Positions 32,466 through 41,380 of a DNA stretch of 47,854 nt are shown piece by piece. The position numbers were made by a program, and so were the translations under genes. The stretch spans positions 1-47,854 of the forward strand of contig NZ_JMGA01000061.1 of NCBI RefSeq assembly GCF_000765145.1, read 5' to 3'. Below the pieces are notes generated by a model, which had not been told where the DNA came from, did not search any database, and saw only the letters and a list, made by a program, of their open reading frames with translations. Source of the stretch: Desulfosporosinus sp. HMP52. Its GTDB lineage: Bacteria > Bacillota > Desulfitobacteriia > Desulfitobacteriales > Desulfitobacteriaceae. Numbering within the stretch: position 1 is the first letter of the stretch; the number at the start of each line of letters is the position of its first letter.

Positions 32466-32509
32466 GCTTGTACCAAGAATCTTACGCGCCTAAGATTCTT
32501 GGTACAAGC
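32466..32509. repeat. Perfect 19-bp inverted repeat
   Basis: GCTTGTACCAAGAATCTTA (32466-32484) and TAAGATTCTTGGTACAAGC (32491-32509) are exact complements around CGCGCC. No T run follows, so it is not a typical terminator. It could be a small mobile palindrome or a protein or RNA hairpin site. Confidence 0.8.
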
Positions 32510-32615
32510 CCAGAGGGGTTTGGTGCCTAATTAATTCTGTTTCTGAGAAGGGATTCATACTTTTTTGTAGAAAGTATTATAGGTATATGATTGATTCTGG
32601 AGAAGGAGGAAGAAA

Positions 32616-34739
32616 ATGAGGTTAATGAAAAAATTCACATGGGTAGGAACATTACTAACGCTGCTGCTTATTGTAACGGGGTGCAGCCAGAATCAGCAGG
32701 TTCTTTTTGACGCTGCCATGAAAATGCAAAATGTTACCTCATTGCAGCAGCAGACAACCATGACCTTTAATTTAAGTGGCTCAGATTTTGATCCGTCTGT
32801 CCAACAACAAATTAATACGGCTGCTGCATTTATGAATAATGCCAAGCTGGATGTGGATGTTAAAACAATCACTAATGAAGAGAAAACTGTGGCAAAGTCT
32901 CAAGCTACTATGGGCCTAAGTTTACAAGGGATGAACATAACTGTACCTGTCTGGATAGATTCTGATCTGACAGGCGCTCAGCCCAAAGTCCTGGAGATAG
33001 TTAAACTCCCCCAAATGGCCACTGCCTCCTTGCCTCCTCAATTTGCAACGAAGGAATATATGGTGCTTAACCCCTATAACATGGGTGCTGCTCAACCAAC
33101 TATGAATCTAACCCAGCTTGCGGAGTTTACCAAGAATTTTCAATCCGAGCAAGTAGAATTTCTAACGAGTTATTCTAAACGTTTTAATCCGGATGTGAAT
33201 GTCGTTGCTAAGGGAAGCCAAACTGTGGAGACAAAGGATGGACGTATATCGGCAAAGCTTTATGAGGTTAAGCTAAATGACGCTCAATTAAAGGAGTTTA
33301 TCCGCTATACTGTTAATAATTTTACACAAGACAAAGAGGCTATGCTTTTTGTTAAGGATTTTATGGGATCTGTTTTGGGACTTAGTCAACTTCCCGAAGG
33401 CGAAGAAACTATTCGTGAGTTCAATCAGGCCTTCGAGGAATTTGATGCCAATAAACCAGAATTCCTAACTCAATTTAATAAGGTCATGGATGAATTGAAA
33501 AAGGTTCCCATTTTAGGTGATCAAGGGATTGAGTTGCAATACGCTATTGCCGACGGGTATGTGGTTAAGAAGAGTGGAGTCATTGATCTGAAAGTTGATC
33601 TAGGTGGGATCAACGGATTAATGAATACTTTAAGTTCTCAAGAAAGCTCCTCTGAAGAGGTAAAGGGTAATTTGAGTTTGAAGATGACCTTTAATACCCT
33701 TACTTCAGGCATTAATAAACCGGTTGAAATTCAAATTCCGGAAGTCAATGGAAATAACTCCTTTGACTATATGGATTTGATTACATCCTTCATCCCTAAA
33801 GAAACACGCCTGGCGGGTCAGGATGGCTTCAAAACCGCCCGCATAATTGCTGAAGAGTATAACAGCGGGGAATGCAGCAGCGTAATTTTAGTCTCAGGTC
33901 ATAATTTCACAGATGCCTTATCGGCCAGTCTCTTATCCAAAAAGTTTGAGGCTCCAATTTTATTGGTAGGCGCTAACGTTGAGGAATCATCTGAAGCCTT
34001 TGACTACATTAATAAACATTCAAACTCAGCTACTAAAATACTTATTATCGGTGGTACGGCGGCAATCGGTTCATCCATCGAAACAGAACTTATTAAGGGT
34101 GGACATGGAAACATTGAACGAATAAGTGGATATGACCGCTATGAAACAGGTATGGCGGTAGTGAATAAAGCCAATGTTCAAGCGGGAACACCTGTGGTTG
34201 TAGTATCAGGCGAAAGTTTTCCTGATGCACTGAGCTCTGCCAGCTTTGTAGGGTCTAACCAGTACCCGGCACTTCTGACTTCTTATAGCACTCTGTCAGC
34301 TAAAACTAAAGAATTTTTGGCTGGTAATAAGCCTGCTACAGTGTATATTGTAGGGGGAGCTGCTATTATCTCTTCGGAGGTAGAAGCCCAAATAAGAGAT
34401 TTGGTGCCCACTGCTGTTATTAAACGACTGGCGGGAAATGACCGCTTTGATACAACGGGTGTCGTGGTTAACGAGTTTGCGATGAATCCAAAGACAGTTT
34501 ATTTGGCAAACGGATTTGATTATGTAGATGCAGTTGCCGGAAGTGCCCTAGCTGCCAAGACCGGTGATCCTATTCTGCTTATTGACCCCAAACTGGGAAC
34601 CCTCCCAACCGCAGCTGAAGCCTACCTTAAGAAACTATCTGCGGCAGGAATCCATCCTACGGTTCGAGCTTTAGGGGGATCCGTGGTTGTCCCTGATAGT
34701 TTAATCAAGCAAGCCGAAAGGGTTCTTAACGGGATGTAA
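32616..34739 (+). CDS. Lipoprotein with C-terminal cell wall-binding repeat 2 (CWB2) modules
   Basis: Surface protein of 707 residues. The signal peptide ends in the lipobox IVTGC (Cys23), so it should be lipid-anchored, which is uncommon for CWB2 proteins. Residues about 24-385 form a mixed helical/strand domain rich in Gln and Asn, resembling DUF6612-type lipoprotein domains but not identified with certainty. Three CWB2 modules follow (about 393-490, 491-590, 600-705), each with the pattern R(L/I)xGxDR(F/Y)xT, (S)GxxFxDALSAS and VGG or IIGG near the end. CWB2 triplets bind secondary wall polymers in Clostridia. AAGGAGGAAG precedes the ATG. The gene stands alone between leuS and phoH. Confidence 0.88.
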   Translation: MRLMKKFTWVGTLLTLLLIVTGCSQNQQVLFDAAMKMQNVTSLQQQTTMTFNLSGSDFDPSVQQQINTAAAFMNNAKLDVDVKTITNEEKTVAKSQATMGLSLQGMNITVPVWIDSDLTGAQPKVLEIVKLPQMATASLPPQFATKEYMVLNPYNMGAAQPTMNLTQLAEFTKNFQSEQVEFLTSYSKRFNPDVNVVAKGSQTVETKDGRISAKLYEVKLNDAQLKEFIRYTVNNFTQDKEAMLFVKDFMGSVLGLSQLPEGEETIREFNQAFEEFDANKPEFLTQFNKVMDELKKVPILGDQGIELQYAIADGYVVKKSGVIDLKVDLGGINGLMNTLSSQESSSEEVKGNLSLKMTFNTLTSGINKPVEIQIPEVNGNNSFDYMDLITSFIPKETRLAGQDGFKTARIIAEEYNSGECSSVILVSGHNFTDALSASLLSKKFEAPILLVGANVEESSEAFDYINKHSNSATKILIIGGTAAIGSSIETELIKGGHGNIERISGYDRYETGMAVVNKANVQAGTPVVVVSGESFPDALSSASFVGSNQYPALLTSYSTLSAKTKEFLAGNKPATVYIVGGAAIISSEVEAQIRDLVPTAVIKRLAGNDRFDTTGVVVNEFAMNPKTVYLANGFDYVDAVAGSALAAKTGDPILLIDPKLGTLPTAAEAYLKKLSAAGIHPTVRALGGSVVVPDSLIKQAERVLNGM

Positions 34740-34791
34740 GATTTTGTTTTAGTTCTAAAAATTCTTAAAAACTTATAGTGTTTAAATTAGT

Positions 34792-34837
34792 AAGCGGTCT
34801 CTTTTCACTGTTGAAGTGGAGGAGGCCGCTTATTTTG
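34792..34837 (+). terminator. Terminator after the CWB2 lipoprotein gene
   Basis: AAGCGGTCTC (34792-34801) pairs with GAGGCCGCTT (34822-34831) with one wobble, followed by ATTTTGTT. Confidence 0.75.
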
Positions 34838-34872
34838 TTATTGCAGAAAAAATCTCTGGGAAGTGAGGGGGG

Positions 34873-34888
34873 GTTAAATATATTTAAC
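34873..34888. promoter_or_regulatory. Perfect 16-base palindrome GTTAAATATATTTAAC
   Basis: A perfect dyad with a second GTTAAC half just downstream (34894-34899). It has the form of a dimeric repressor operator. The regulated gene is unclear; phoH starts about 330 bases further on. Confidence 0.35.
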
Positions 34889-34921
34889 ACTTGGTTAACA
34901 TGGTGGATAAGTTGAACTTTA

Positions 34922-34964
34922 CAAATCAATGTTAGAATTTTATCAAATCAATGTTAGAATTTAT
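34922..34964. repeat. Tandem repeat, two units of 21-22 bases
   Basis: CAAATCAATGTTAGAATTTTAT is followed directly by CAAATCAATGTTAGAATTTAT, the second unit being one T shorter. A partial third start (CAAATTGG) follows. Confidence 0.85.
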
Positions 34965-35223
34965 CAAATTGGAGCTCTATAAGTGAGTGTTTCATATTTT
35001 ACTTCGGCGGGGAAAATCCCTATTTAAGCCCCGATGGTCAGCTTTTAGCTCAACGAGTTCACTTGGAATCGGAGTACTTGATGAATATTGCGAATGCTTG
35101 GCAAGGTTGGGAATATAGTAGTAGAGAGACTTGGATTCCTAATGAGGAGGTAAGGAATTTCGAAACTACTGGAATATAATAACAGAGAGATGCTAGTTGA
35201 GGATGCAAAAAGGGGTGTATAGG

Positions 35224-36549
35224 TTGCAAAAAGTATATGTACTCGATTCAAGTGTGTTACTGCATGACCCTAACGCAATCGTCCGATTTCAAGACAATGA
35301 AGTGATTATTCCCTATGTAGTTCTGGAGGAAATAGAAAGCAAGAAACGAATCTTGGAAAATATCGGTCGGGCTGCTCGAGAAGCTATCCGTTTTTTAGAC
35401 AGTTTGAGAGCCAAGGGTCAACTTTCTCAAGGTGTGCTCTTACCTAACGGATGTAAGGTGCGAATTGAGTTGAATCATTATTCCAATGATATTTTACCCC
35501 TAAACTCTGATTTGGGATTGGCGGATAACCGGATCTTAGCAGTGTCGCTAAGTATAACCCGCGAAGAAGCACGCCCGGTGATATTGGTTACTAAAGATAT
35601 TGCCATGAGGGTTAAGGCTGATGCCTTAGGGATTTTAACGGATGATTATCATAATGACAAAGTAGTATTGCCGGCTCTTACGGAGGAGATTTTAAGCTTG
35701 CCCCTTGATGATAAGGAGGTTGCAGGTCTTTATCAGAATAAGTTCATTCCATTAAAGACGCCGTTATCTCCAAACCGCTGCGTGAAGGCGGTTCTGAGTG
35801 ACGACAGTGTTCTGCCACTGGTATCTACTCCGGATGGAGAAAGGCTGGTCTATCACATGGGGAAAGGTTTTGCTCCCTGGGATGTGAGACCAAGAAATTT
35901 AGAACAATCCTGGGCTTTAGAAATGCTGAACAATCCTGAGATTAGATTGGTTAACTTAATGGGGCCGGCGGGTACCGGTAAAACTTTGCTGGCTTTAGCA
36001 AGCGGTCTGGAGCAAACGATTCATTCTGAAACCTATATTAGAATGCTTTGTGCCCGCCCAATTGTTCCCTTTGGTAAAGATATTGGGTTTCTTCCAGGGG
36101 AAAAGGATCAGAAGGTGCGGCCCTATATGCAACCGATTTATGATAATCTTGAATTCTTACTGCGGGCTAGACGGGAAAAGGAGCGGGAAAAGGGCGGCGA
36201 AGCCGTGATTGAGAGTGCCATTGATCTGCTCATTAAGAAGAGGCAGTTAGAAATTGAGGTTCTCACTTATATTCGAGGGCGGAGTATTCCTAATCAATTT
36301 ATCGTGATTGATGAAGCTCAAAATCTTTCTGCCCATGAGGTAAAGACGATTATAACTCGTGCGGGTGAGGGAACGAAGATTGTTCTCTGTGGTGATCCTG
36401 ATCAAATTGATCATCCTTATTTGGACAAAGAAAGTAATGGATTGGCTCATCTAGCCTCTCGGCTAGCGGGACAATCTTTTTATGGGCAAGTTCGCTTGAT
36501 TCGGGGGGAGCGGAGTGAGCTAGCGACTCGGGCGGCGGGGTTGTTATAG
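35224..36549 (+). CDS. phoH: PhoH-family ATPase with N-terminal PIN domain
   Basis: A PIN nuclease domain fused to a PhoH helicase-like ATPase, the PhoH2-type toxin/RNase-helicase arrangement also seen in B. subtilis YlaK. The PIN domain (about residues 3-140) has acidic residues in VYVLDSSVLLHDP, EEIESKK and DNRILAVSL. The PhoH domain (about 240-440) has Walker A GPAGTGKTLLAL and Walker B FIVIDEAQNL. The start is TTG at 35224, giving MQKVYVLDSSV as in relatives, with AAAGGGG upstream; the ATG at 35203 is an alternative. A perfect long palindrome lies 12 bases after the stop and may terminate it. Confidence 0.92.
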   Translation: MQKVYVLDSSVLLHDPNAIVRFQDNEVIIPYVVLEEIESKKRILENIGRAAREAIRFLDSLRAKGQLSQGVLLPNGCKVRIELNHYSNDILPLNSDLGLADNRILAVSLSITREEARPVILVTKDIAMRVKADALGILTDDYHNDKVVLPALTEEILSLPLDDKEVAGLYQNKFIPLKTPLSPNRCVKAVLSDDSVLPLVSTPDGERLVYHMGKGFAPWDVRPRNLEQSWALEMLNNPEIRLVNLMGPAGTGKTLLALASGLEQTIHSETYIRMLCARPIVPFGKDIGFLPGEKDQKVRPYMQPIYDNLEFLLRARREKEREKGGEAVIESAIDLLIKKRQLEIEVLTYIRGRSIPNQFIVIDEAQNLSAHEVKTIITRAGEGTKIVLCGDPDQIDHPYLDKESNGLAHLASRLAGQSFYGQVRLIRGERSELATRAAGLL

Positions 36550-36560
36550 CGGTTGCTTGA

Positions 36561-36629
36561 AGCGTGTTGGGGGGACGGTCCTTTTAACACACATTGTGTG
36601 TGTTAAAAGGACCGTCCCCCCAACACGCT
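36561..36629. repeat. Perfect 33-bp inverted repeat of the GGGGACGGTCC type
   Basis: Two 33-base arms (36561-36593 and 36597-36629) are perfect complements around the 3-base loop TTG. The arm contains GGGGGGACGGTCC followed by TTTTAACACAC. Palindromes with a GGGGACGGTTC-like core are common intergenic repeats in Clostridia, often linked to Y1 (REP-type) transposases; that link is from general knowledge and no transposase is present here. It lies between phoH and comEA. Confidence 0.9.
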
Positions 36630-36737
36630 AGGGTTCGACAGGATTAATGAGTTTTCGCGGCAGGAAAAAGAAGGAATAAAGAGGAATTGAAGCAAACTAA
36701 TGGGATTTGATTAATTGTGTCAAGGGGGAAGGGTCTA

Positions 36738-37394
36738 ATGGAACGGAAGCTTCGCTATGTATGGTGGTTTGTGCTGGTTGCCTTGGTTATTATAGCGATT
36801 TGGAAGCTCTTTCTTCCTCATGGTACTTACGCCTATGTTCAAAAGTCGGATTCCAGTCGTGAGATTGTGGTTTATGTGGCGGGGGCAGTTGAAAGCCCGG
36901 GCCTTGTTCATTTAGCACCTGACGCCAGATTAGATGATGCTCTTAAGCAGGTTCAACTGTTGCCGGAAGCAAATTTAGAGAACATGAATCCGGCTGAAAA
37001 GCTTAAGGATGGGCAGAAGGTTACGGTTCCCTTTAAGGCTGTGGTTGCTCCACTTGATCCGGCAACTGGGAATTCAAGTGGGACGGGAGGTGTTGGCTCT
37101 CCATCCGCTGCCGCGACTGCCGCGGCTAACGCCGCTGGGGCCGCCGCTCCAGCTCCAGCTCAAGCTCAAGCTACTGGGACTTCTATGGCGGTAGACGGCA
37201 AAATTAATATTAACACTGCCGGAGCGGCGGAGTTGGATAAGCTGTCCGGTATCGGGCCGGCTTTAGCGGAACGAATTATTCAATATCGGACTGAGAATGG
37301 ACTCTTTGCCAGGGCTGAAGACTTGCAGAATGTTTCTGGTATCGGTCCCAAAACCTTTGAGAAGATGGCTGCTCAAGTGACGGTTGGGCCATGA
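36738..37394 (+). CDS. comEA: ComEA DNA-binding competence protein
   Basis: Membrane-anchored DNA receptor for transformation. The start is ATG at 36738, with AAGGGGGAAGGG upstream; the GTG at 36717 lies before this site. The order is: one N-terminal membrane helix (about 8-27), a SLBB domain (VYVAGAVESPGLVHL, about 45-110), an Ala/Pro/Gln-rich linker (about 115-155) and two helix-hairpin-helix motifs (LDKLSGIGPALAERII and LQNVSGIGPKTFEKM). The stop overlaps the start of comEC by 4 bases. comEB is absent between them. Confidence 0.95.
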   Translation: MERKLRYVWWFVLVALVIIAIWKLFLPHGTYAYVQKSDSSREIVVYVAGAVESPGLVHLAPDARLDDALKQVQLLPEANLENMNPAEKLKDGQKVTVPFKAVVAPLDPATGNSSGTGGVGSPSAAATAAANAAGAAAPAPAQAQATGTSMAVDGKININTAGAAELDKLSGIGPALAERIIQYRTENGLFARAEDLQNVSGIGPKTFEKMAAQVTVGP

Positions 37395-39862
37395 GGGATC
37401 CTTGGATTATTCGTGCCGTCACTCTCTTGATGGGAGGGATTTGTGGAGCTTATGTTCCGGTTCAAGGGCGATTTTGGATTTTGGGGATTATTATTCTGAT
37501 CGGGGGACGCTTTATATTGTGGCGTCCTCGTGATTTTTTTGGACGATTGTTTCGTCCTGAGATACCTCTACTGGCAGTGAGTCTTATACTGGGTTTTGTC
37601 TATGGGGCCTTGGCTGAGCGAACTTTGCCGGAGCCGCTTATTTTAGATCGGGTGGAGATTGTCGGATTTATAAAAGATTGGAATGTTTATAAAGATAAGG
37701 CTGTTGGAGTGATTAGAGTTGAGGAAGGGGAGGTAAAGGGGGAGACTTATCAGTTAGCTGTTTATTTAGACGACGCAGGGCAGGTTCCCGGCGAGTGGAG
37801 AAGGATTCGGTCTGGGGATATGGTTAGTTTTAAGGGCCATCTGGAAAGACCCAAGTCGCTAGGGACACCTGGGGGGTTTGATCAGCGCCTTTATTATGGG
37901 GTCAGAGGCCTGAGCGGAAGGATGTATGCTCAGGGGGATACGACACTTCTTACTGCGGGGATGCCGAGTATGACTTGGCAGATTCGTCAGCAGGTTCGGG
38001 ATCGGCTCTTAGCCTGGGAATCAGCAGAGACGGGGGTTTTGGAAGGAATTCTGTTTGGAGATTCCAGCCAAATACCCGATGATATCATAGAACGGTATAA
38101 GGTAACGGGTGTGCTTCATGTTTTTGCTGCCTCAGGCTCCAATGTGGCTTTTGTCTTGGGGTTTTCTTGGCTGTTGTTTTGGTTCTTACCCAAGAGATTT
38201 AGGATTGTTGGAACGGTTTTGGCACTTTTGCTGTATGCCGCCCTTTGTGGAGGAAACGCTCCGATTGTTAGGGCAACTATTTTAGGGATAGCTCTGATCC
38301 TTGGTCGCTTGGGTCGAGGAAAAGTAGCTACCCTAAGATGGTTGTTTTTTGCTGCTGTCGGTCTATTTATAAATAATCCCTTAATTATTCAGGATCTAGG
38401 TTTTCAACTATCCTTTACTGCAGCTTGGGGAATTGTGGTGTTAACACCACGTATTCTGGAGGTTAAGTTTTTGGCAAAGATGCCTGCTTTGTTCAGACTT
38501 GCTTTGGCCGGTACATTAGCGGCGCAAGTAGCAACGTTTCCGCTTTTAATTGCAGCCTTTCATCGCTTATCCTTAATTGGGTTTATTGTAAATGTCTTTA
38601 TCCTGTTTATCTTAGGCAGCATATTGGAACTTGGGCTGATTGGTGTAATCCTCTCTTTTTCTGAAGAGTTGTCTGCTCCTTTATTTCAAGCTGGTTTATG
38701 GTTGTTAAAGGGTACGAATACAATTTTAGAAAAGCTGGCAGAATTACCTTATGCTGATGTTTGGGTTTTGAACCCGGGCCCTCTTTTTTGGATTACTTGG
38801 TATGGTGGGATTGGAATCCTGTTGTGGGGAAAAGAGCGTGCGCTTTTTACTCTACAGGCCAGATGGGTTTACCACAGAAGAGGGTTGAGATCTCTTGCAG
38901 ATAAGCTGGTGGAGAGGTGTCCTTGGGAATTTTGCCTAGAGGTGCAACGGAGGCTGGCGAATCTCTCCTTTAGTCCTCTGCATGTAAAACGGTGGATGGT
39001 TAATTGGGGCGGAATTCTGTTGATCTTATTGTTGTTGTGGAGTCCTTGGAATGCCCAACAAGAGTTGGAAGTGGCTATGATTGATGTCGGGCAAGGAGAT
39101 GCTTTGTTAATTCTTAGTCCGGAGGGTCATGCGATTTTACTAGATGCCGGACCTCGAAGTGAAACCTTCGATGCCGGTGAACGTATAGTTCTTCCCTATT
39201 TACTGCGTAGAGGGATAGGATCTTTGGATGCCCTCTTAATAACTCACGAAGATGCAGATCATATTGGCGGAGCACGTGCAGTGCTTGCTAATATTCCAAC
39301 AGGTTGGGTTGGGGTGCCAGCTGTGGGTGAGCGTCTCGAAAATAAAGAATGGCAAGAAGGTCTTCCCCTGGGACTAACCCGACAGTCAGAGAAGCTGCGT
39401 GTGCTGCAAGCCGGGGATCAAATTAATTTAGGATCAGGAGCATGGTTGGATGTTTTAGGCCCCTATCGACTTCTGGAGGGAACTAATTCGGATCCCAATA
39501 ATAACTCTTTGGTGCTTAAGCTTAATTACCTAGAGCAAAGCTTTATGCTAACAGCCGATATGGAAGAAGAGGAAATGCAGGACATTTTTGAGTCAGGCAC
39601 AAACTTGGAAACAGATATTTTTAAAGTGCCCCATCATGGGAGTCGTTTCTCTTTATATACTCCCTGGTTAGAAAGTATGGATCCGGAGGCGGTATTGATT
39701 TCTGTTGGCAAAAATACTTTTGGACATCCTGCAAAAGACGTATTGAAATATTGGGAGGAGCGTCATGTTCCGGTCTTTCGAACAGATGAGCATGGGACAA
39801 TTCGGGTATTGATAGGGGAGCAGGGAGTTGAAATCCTGCCTGGCCGATATCTGGGGAGGTAA
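37391..39862 (+). CDS. comEC: ComEC/Rec2 DNA uptake channel
   Basis: Polytopic membrane protein that passes single-stranded DNA into the cell. It is 823 residues, normal length. The N-terminal membrane part includes an OB-fold-like extracellular segment (DUF4131, about 70-190), then the Competence domain (about 210-480, LHVFAASGSNVAFVLGF and the PIVRATILGIALILGRL region). The metallo-beta-lactamase domain ends the protein (about 555-800): VAMIDVGQGDALLI, LLDAGPR, THEDADHIGG and VPHHGSRFS, with the metal-binding HxDxDH motif. It is translated from the 4-base overlap with comEA. Confidence 0.96.
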   Translation: MRDPWIIRAVTLLMGGICGAYVPVQGRFWILGIIILIGGRFILWRPRDFFGRLFRPEIPLLAVSLILGFVYGALAERTLPEPLILDRVEIVGFIKDWNVYKDKAVGVIRVEEGEVKGETYQLAVYLDDAGQVPGEWRRIRSGDMVSFKGHLERPKSLGTPGGFDQRLYYGVRGLSGRMYAQGDTTLLTAGMPSMTWQIRQQVRDRLLAWESAETGVLEGILFGDSSQIPDDIIERYKVTGVLHVFAASGSNVAFVLGFSWLLFWFLPKRFRIVGTVLALLLYAALCGGNAPIVRATILGIALILGRLGRGKVATLRWLFFAAVGLFINNPLIIQDLGFQLSFTAAWGIVVLTPRILEVKFLAKMPALFRLALAGTLAAQVATFPLLIAAFHRLSLIGFIVNVFILFILGSILELGLIGVILSFSEELSAPLFQAGLWLLKGTNTILEKLAELPYADVWVLNPGPLFWITWYGGIGILLWGKERALFTLQARWVYHRRGLRSLADKLVERCPWEFCLEVQRRLANLSFSPLHVKRWMVNWGGILLILLLLWSPWNAQQELEVAMIDVGQGDALLILSPEGHAILLDAGPRSETFDAGERIVLPYLLRRGIGSLDALLITHEDADHIGGARAVLANIPTGWVGVPAVGERLENKEWQEGLPLGLTRQSEKLRVLQAGDQINLGSGAWLDVLGPYRLLEGTNSDPNNNSLVLKLNYLEQSFMLTADMEEEEMQDIFESGTNLETDIFKVPHHGSRFSLYTPWLESMDPEAVLISVGKNTFGHPAKDVLKYWEERHVPVFRTDEHGTIRVLIGEQGVEILPGRYLGR

Positions 39863-39961
39863 CCTAAATAAATTATTCATAATTTAGTATTTAATGTATA
39901 AAAAGGTAATACAGGGTAACAATAGTAAGGAACATCTCTTTTCTCCTCCTCTTTCTTTTGC

Positions 39962-39988
39962 TCCTCCACTACCGTGGAGGACTTTTTT
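39962..39988 (+). terminator. Terminator after comEC
   Basis: TCCTCCAC (39962-39969) pairs with GTGGAGGA (39974-39981) around TACC, then CTTTTTTT. Confidence 0.9.
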
Positions 39989-40023
39989 TATACAGTCAGA
40001 AAGTATAAACTTGCGTTATATAC

Positions 40024-40064
40024 TGCAAGAAGATTTAATACGTGCGAAGCCAGTGTCTTCGGGC
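40024..40064. repeat. Short palindromic repeat, copy A (pair at 44371-44410)
   Basis: tgcaagaag, then aatacgtgcgaag, one variable base, and cagtgtcttcgggc are shared with 44371-44410. In the second copy the core GAAGACAGTGTCTTC is a perfect palindrome; here one base breaks it. Confidence 0.7.
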
Positions 40065-40148
40065 GCTAGCCAAGTTTTCTAATGTACTATCCGAAATCTT
40101 GCCGTATATAAATTCTTAAGCACAATTATAGCGGAAGAAGATTCTGCC

Positions 40149-40178
40149 TTGGACTCTTGGATACGTACCAATTATAAT
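40149..40178 (+). promoter_or_regulatory. Promoter of holA
   Basis: TTGGAC (40149-40154) and TATAAT (40173-40178) with an 18-base spacer. The -10 box ends only 10 bases before the GTG start, so the transcript would be leaderless or nearly so if the start codon is correct. Confidence 0.6.
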
Positions 40179-40188
40179 AGGAGTAGAG

Positions 40189-41208
40189 GTGGATGAATTG
40201 CGTGAGATAGAACAAATTAAGGAAAGCATAAAGACGGGACGGGTTCCGTCAATTTATCTTTGGTATGGTGAGGATCGGTTTTTAATTCAGGAAGGGTTTC
40301 AAGTCCTTAAGTCGTTCTATTTAACGATGGATCCTTCCGGTGGCGGAATTGAGGTCTTAGACCCTAAAGTATTGTCTCCGGCGGAAATTGTTGAGCGTGC
40401 CAATACAATGTCTTTCTTTGCCAGGCGGTTAGTTGTGGTTGAAGAGGCAACCTACTTTCAAGATGGGCAAACGGCAGATTTAGAGCCGTTTATGGAGTAT
40501 TTTTCAGATCCTAATCCTTCGACCTGTCTGCTTTTTATTGCCGAAAGTGTTCATAGAGGAAGAAAATTTTATAAAGCTTTAGATCGTGTTGGTGACGTTT
40601 TGGAGTTCTGTGCACCAAAACGTCCTCAGGAATGGATGGCCTGGGTTCAGTCTGAGTTAAAAGTTCGGGGCAAAGCAATGGATACTCAAGTCTTATCGGG
40701 ATTTATCGAATGGGTAGGGCATCACACTGGAGTTTTAAGCCAAGAGTTAGATAAACTGGTAGTTTTCGTGGGAGATCGTACCAAAATATCGATGGAAGAT
40801 GTGCAAGCTATTTCAACTCGAACGATTGAAGCGAGCATTTTCAGTCTTTTGGATGCAATAGCGGCGCGATCCTCTGAAAAGGCGATTAAGACCTTGCGGG
40901 ATGTGTTGCGGGAAGAGCATCCTTTAAAAGTTTTGACCTTAATGGTTAGACAGGTTAGGCTTCTCCTTGGCTGTGACGCACTTCGTAAGCGAGGAGGGAA
41001 TGTCAACGAGGTTCCTGCTATGTTAGGGATTAAACCCTATGAAGCTCAAAAAATATGGCAGCAATCTTTAAAACTATCGACCAAGCAATTGTCCCAAAGT
41101 TTGGCTGAGTGTTTGAATACGGATGTAGCCCTGAAAACTGGAGGCGGTGATCCGGGGTTGTTGTTGGAAATGATGATCATTAGGTTTTGTGAGGGAGAAT
41201 TAGCTTGA
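40189..41208 (+). CDS. holA: DNA polymerase III delta subunit
   Basis: Clamp-loader subunit that opens the sliding clamp. It is 339 residues. The N-terminal region has YLWYGEDRFLIQEGF and the middle part ERANTMSFFARRLVVVEEA, both characteristic. The C-terminal domain contains MVRQVRLLLGCDALRKRGG. GTG start at 40189; AGGAG lies only about 6 bases upstream, and the -10 box is so close that this site would barely be in the transcript. The TTG at 40198 is an alternative. It is divergent in function but convergent in direction to rpsT, in keeping with the usual holA-rpsT pairing. Confidence 0.93.
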   Translation: MDELREIEQIKESIKTGRVPSIYLWYGEDRFLIQEGFQVLKSFYLTMDPSGGGIEVLDPKVLSPAEIVERANTMSFFARRLVVVEEATYFQDGQTADLEPFMEYFSDPNPSTCLLFIAESVHRGRKFYKALDRVGDVLEFCAPKRPQEWMAWVQSELKVRGKAMDTQVLSGFIEWVGHHTGVLSQELDKLVVFVGDRTKISMEDVQAISTRTIEASIFSLLDAIAARSSEKAIKTLRDVLREEHPLKVLTLMVRQVRLLLGCDALRKRGGNVNEVPAMLGIKPYEAQKIWQQSLKLSTKQLSQSLAECLNTDVALKTGGGDPGLLLEMMIIRFCEGELA

Positions 41209-41330
41209 ATACAGTCTTCTCTCGCAAAACGGGTAAAGGTCGACATTTGCTCGCCTTTATTCACTACGGCAGGAGAAATCTAATATGTTTATGATCATAA
41301 GGTTAAGCTTTTTCCCGTGATTTATAGAAA

Positions 41331-41370
41331 AAAGAAACTCAATGCATTTTGCTTGAGTTTCTTTTTGATA
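41331..41370. terminator. Two-way terminator between holA and the CheW remnant
   Basis: AAAGAAACTCAA (41331-41342) pairs with TTGAGTTTCTTT (41353-41364). TTTTG follows on the + strand and A-rich sequence precedes, so it can serve both converging units. Confidence 0.85.
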
Positions 41371-41380
41371 ATTACACTTG

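Larger units (their letters stand above)
32242..32615. other. 374-base gap: leuS terminator, perfect 19-bp hairpin, no gene
   Basis: Holds the leuS terminator (32251-32289) and a long perfect inverted repeat (32466-32509). A 63-codon frame at 32339-32530 crosses this hairpin, has no ribosome binding site and is not accepted. AAGGAGGAAG before 32616 is the ribosome binding site of the next gene. Confidence 0.6.
34740..35223. other. 484-base gap with terminator, palindrome, tandem repeat and a remnant frame
   Basis: After the terminator (34792-34837) come a perfect palindrome (34873-34888) and a tandem 22-base repeat (34922-34964). From about 34990 to 35179 a frame without a start codon reads ENPYLSPDGQLLAQ, then RVHLESEYLMNIANAWQGW and further to a TAA at 35177. 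It looks like the 3' remnant of a lost gene, but I do not recognise the family. Confidence 0.4.
39863..40188. other. 326-base gap: terminator, short palindromic repeat, holA promoter
   Basis: Contains the comEC terminator (39962-39988), a short repeat shared with the 44 kb region (40024-40064) and a good sigma-A-type promoter (40149-40178). A 62-codon frame (39894-40082) runs through the terminator and is not accepted. Confidence 0.6.

Noticed and set aside
32339-32530. A 63-codon frame after leuS
   Set aside because: Crosses the perfect 19-bp hairpin and has no ribosome binding site.
36561-36629. CRISPR-like or terminator reading of the perfect palindrome
   Set aside because: Single unit without spacers, and no T run; a REP-like palindrome fits better.
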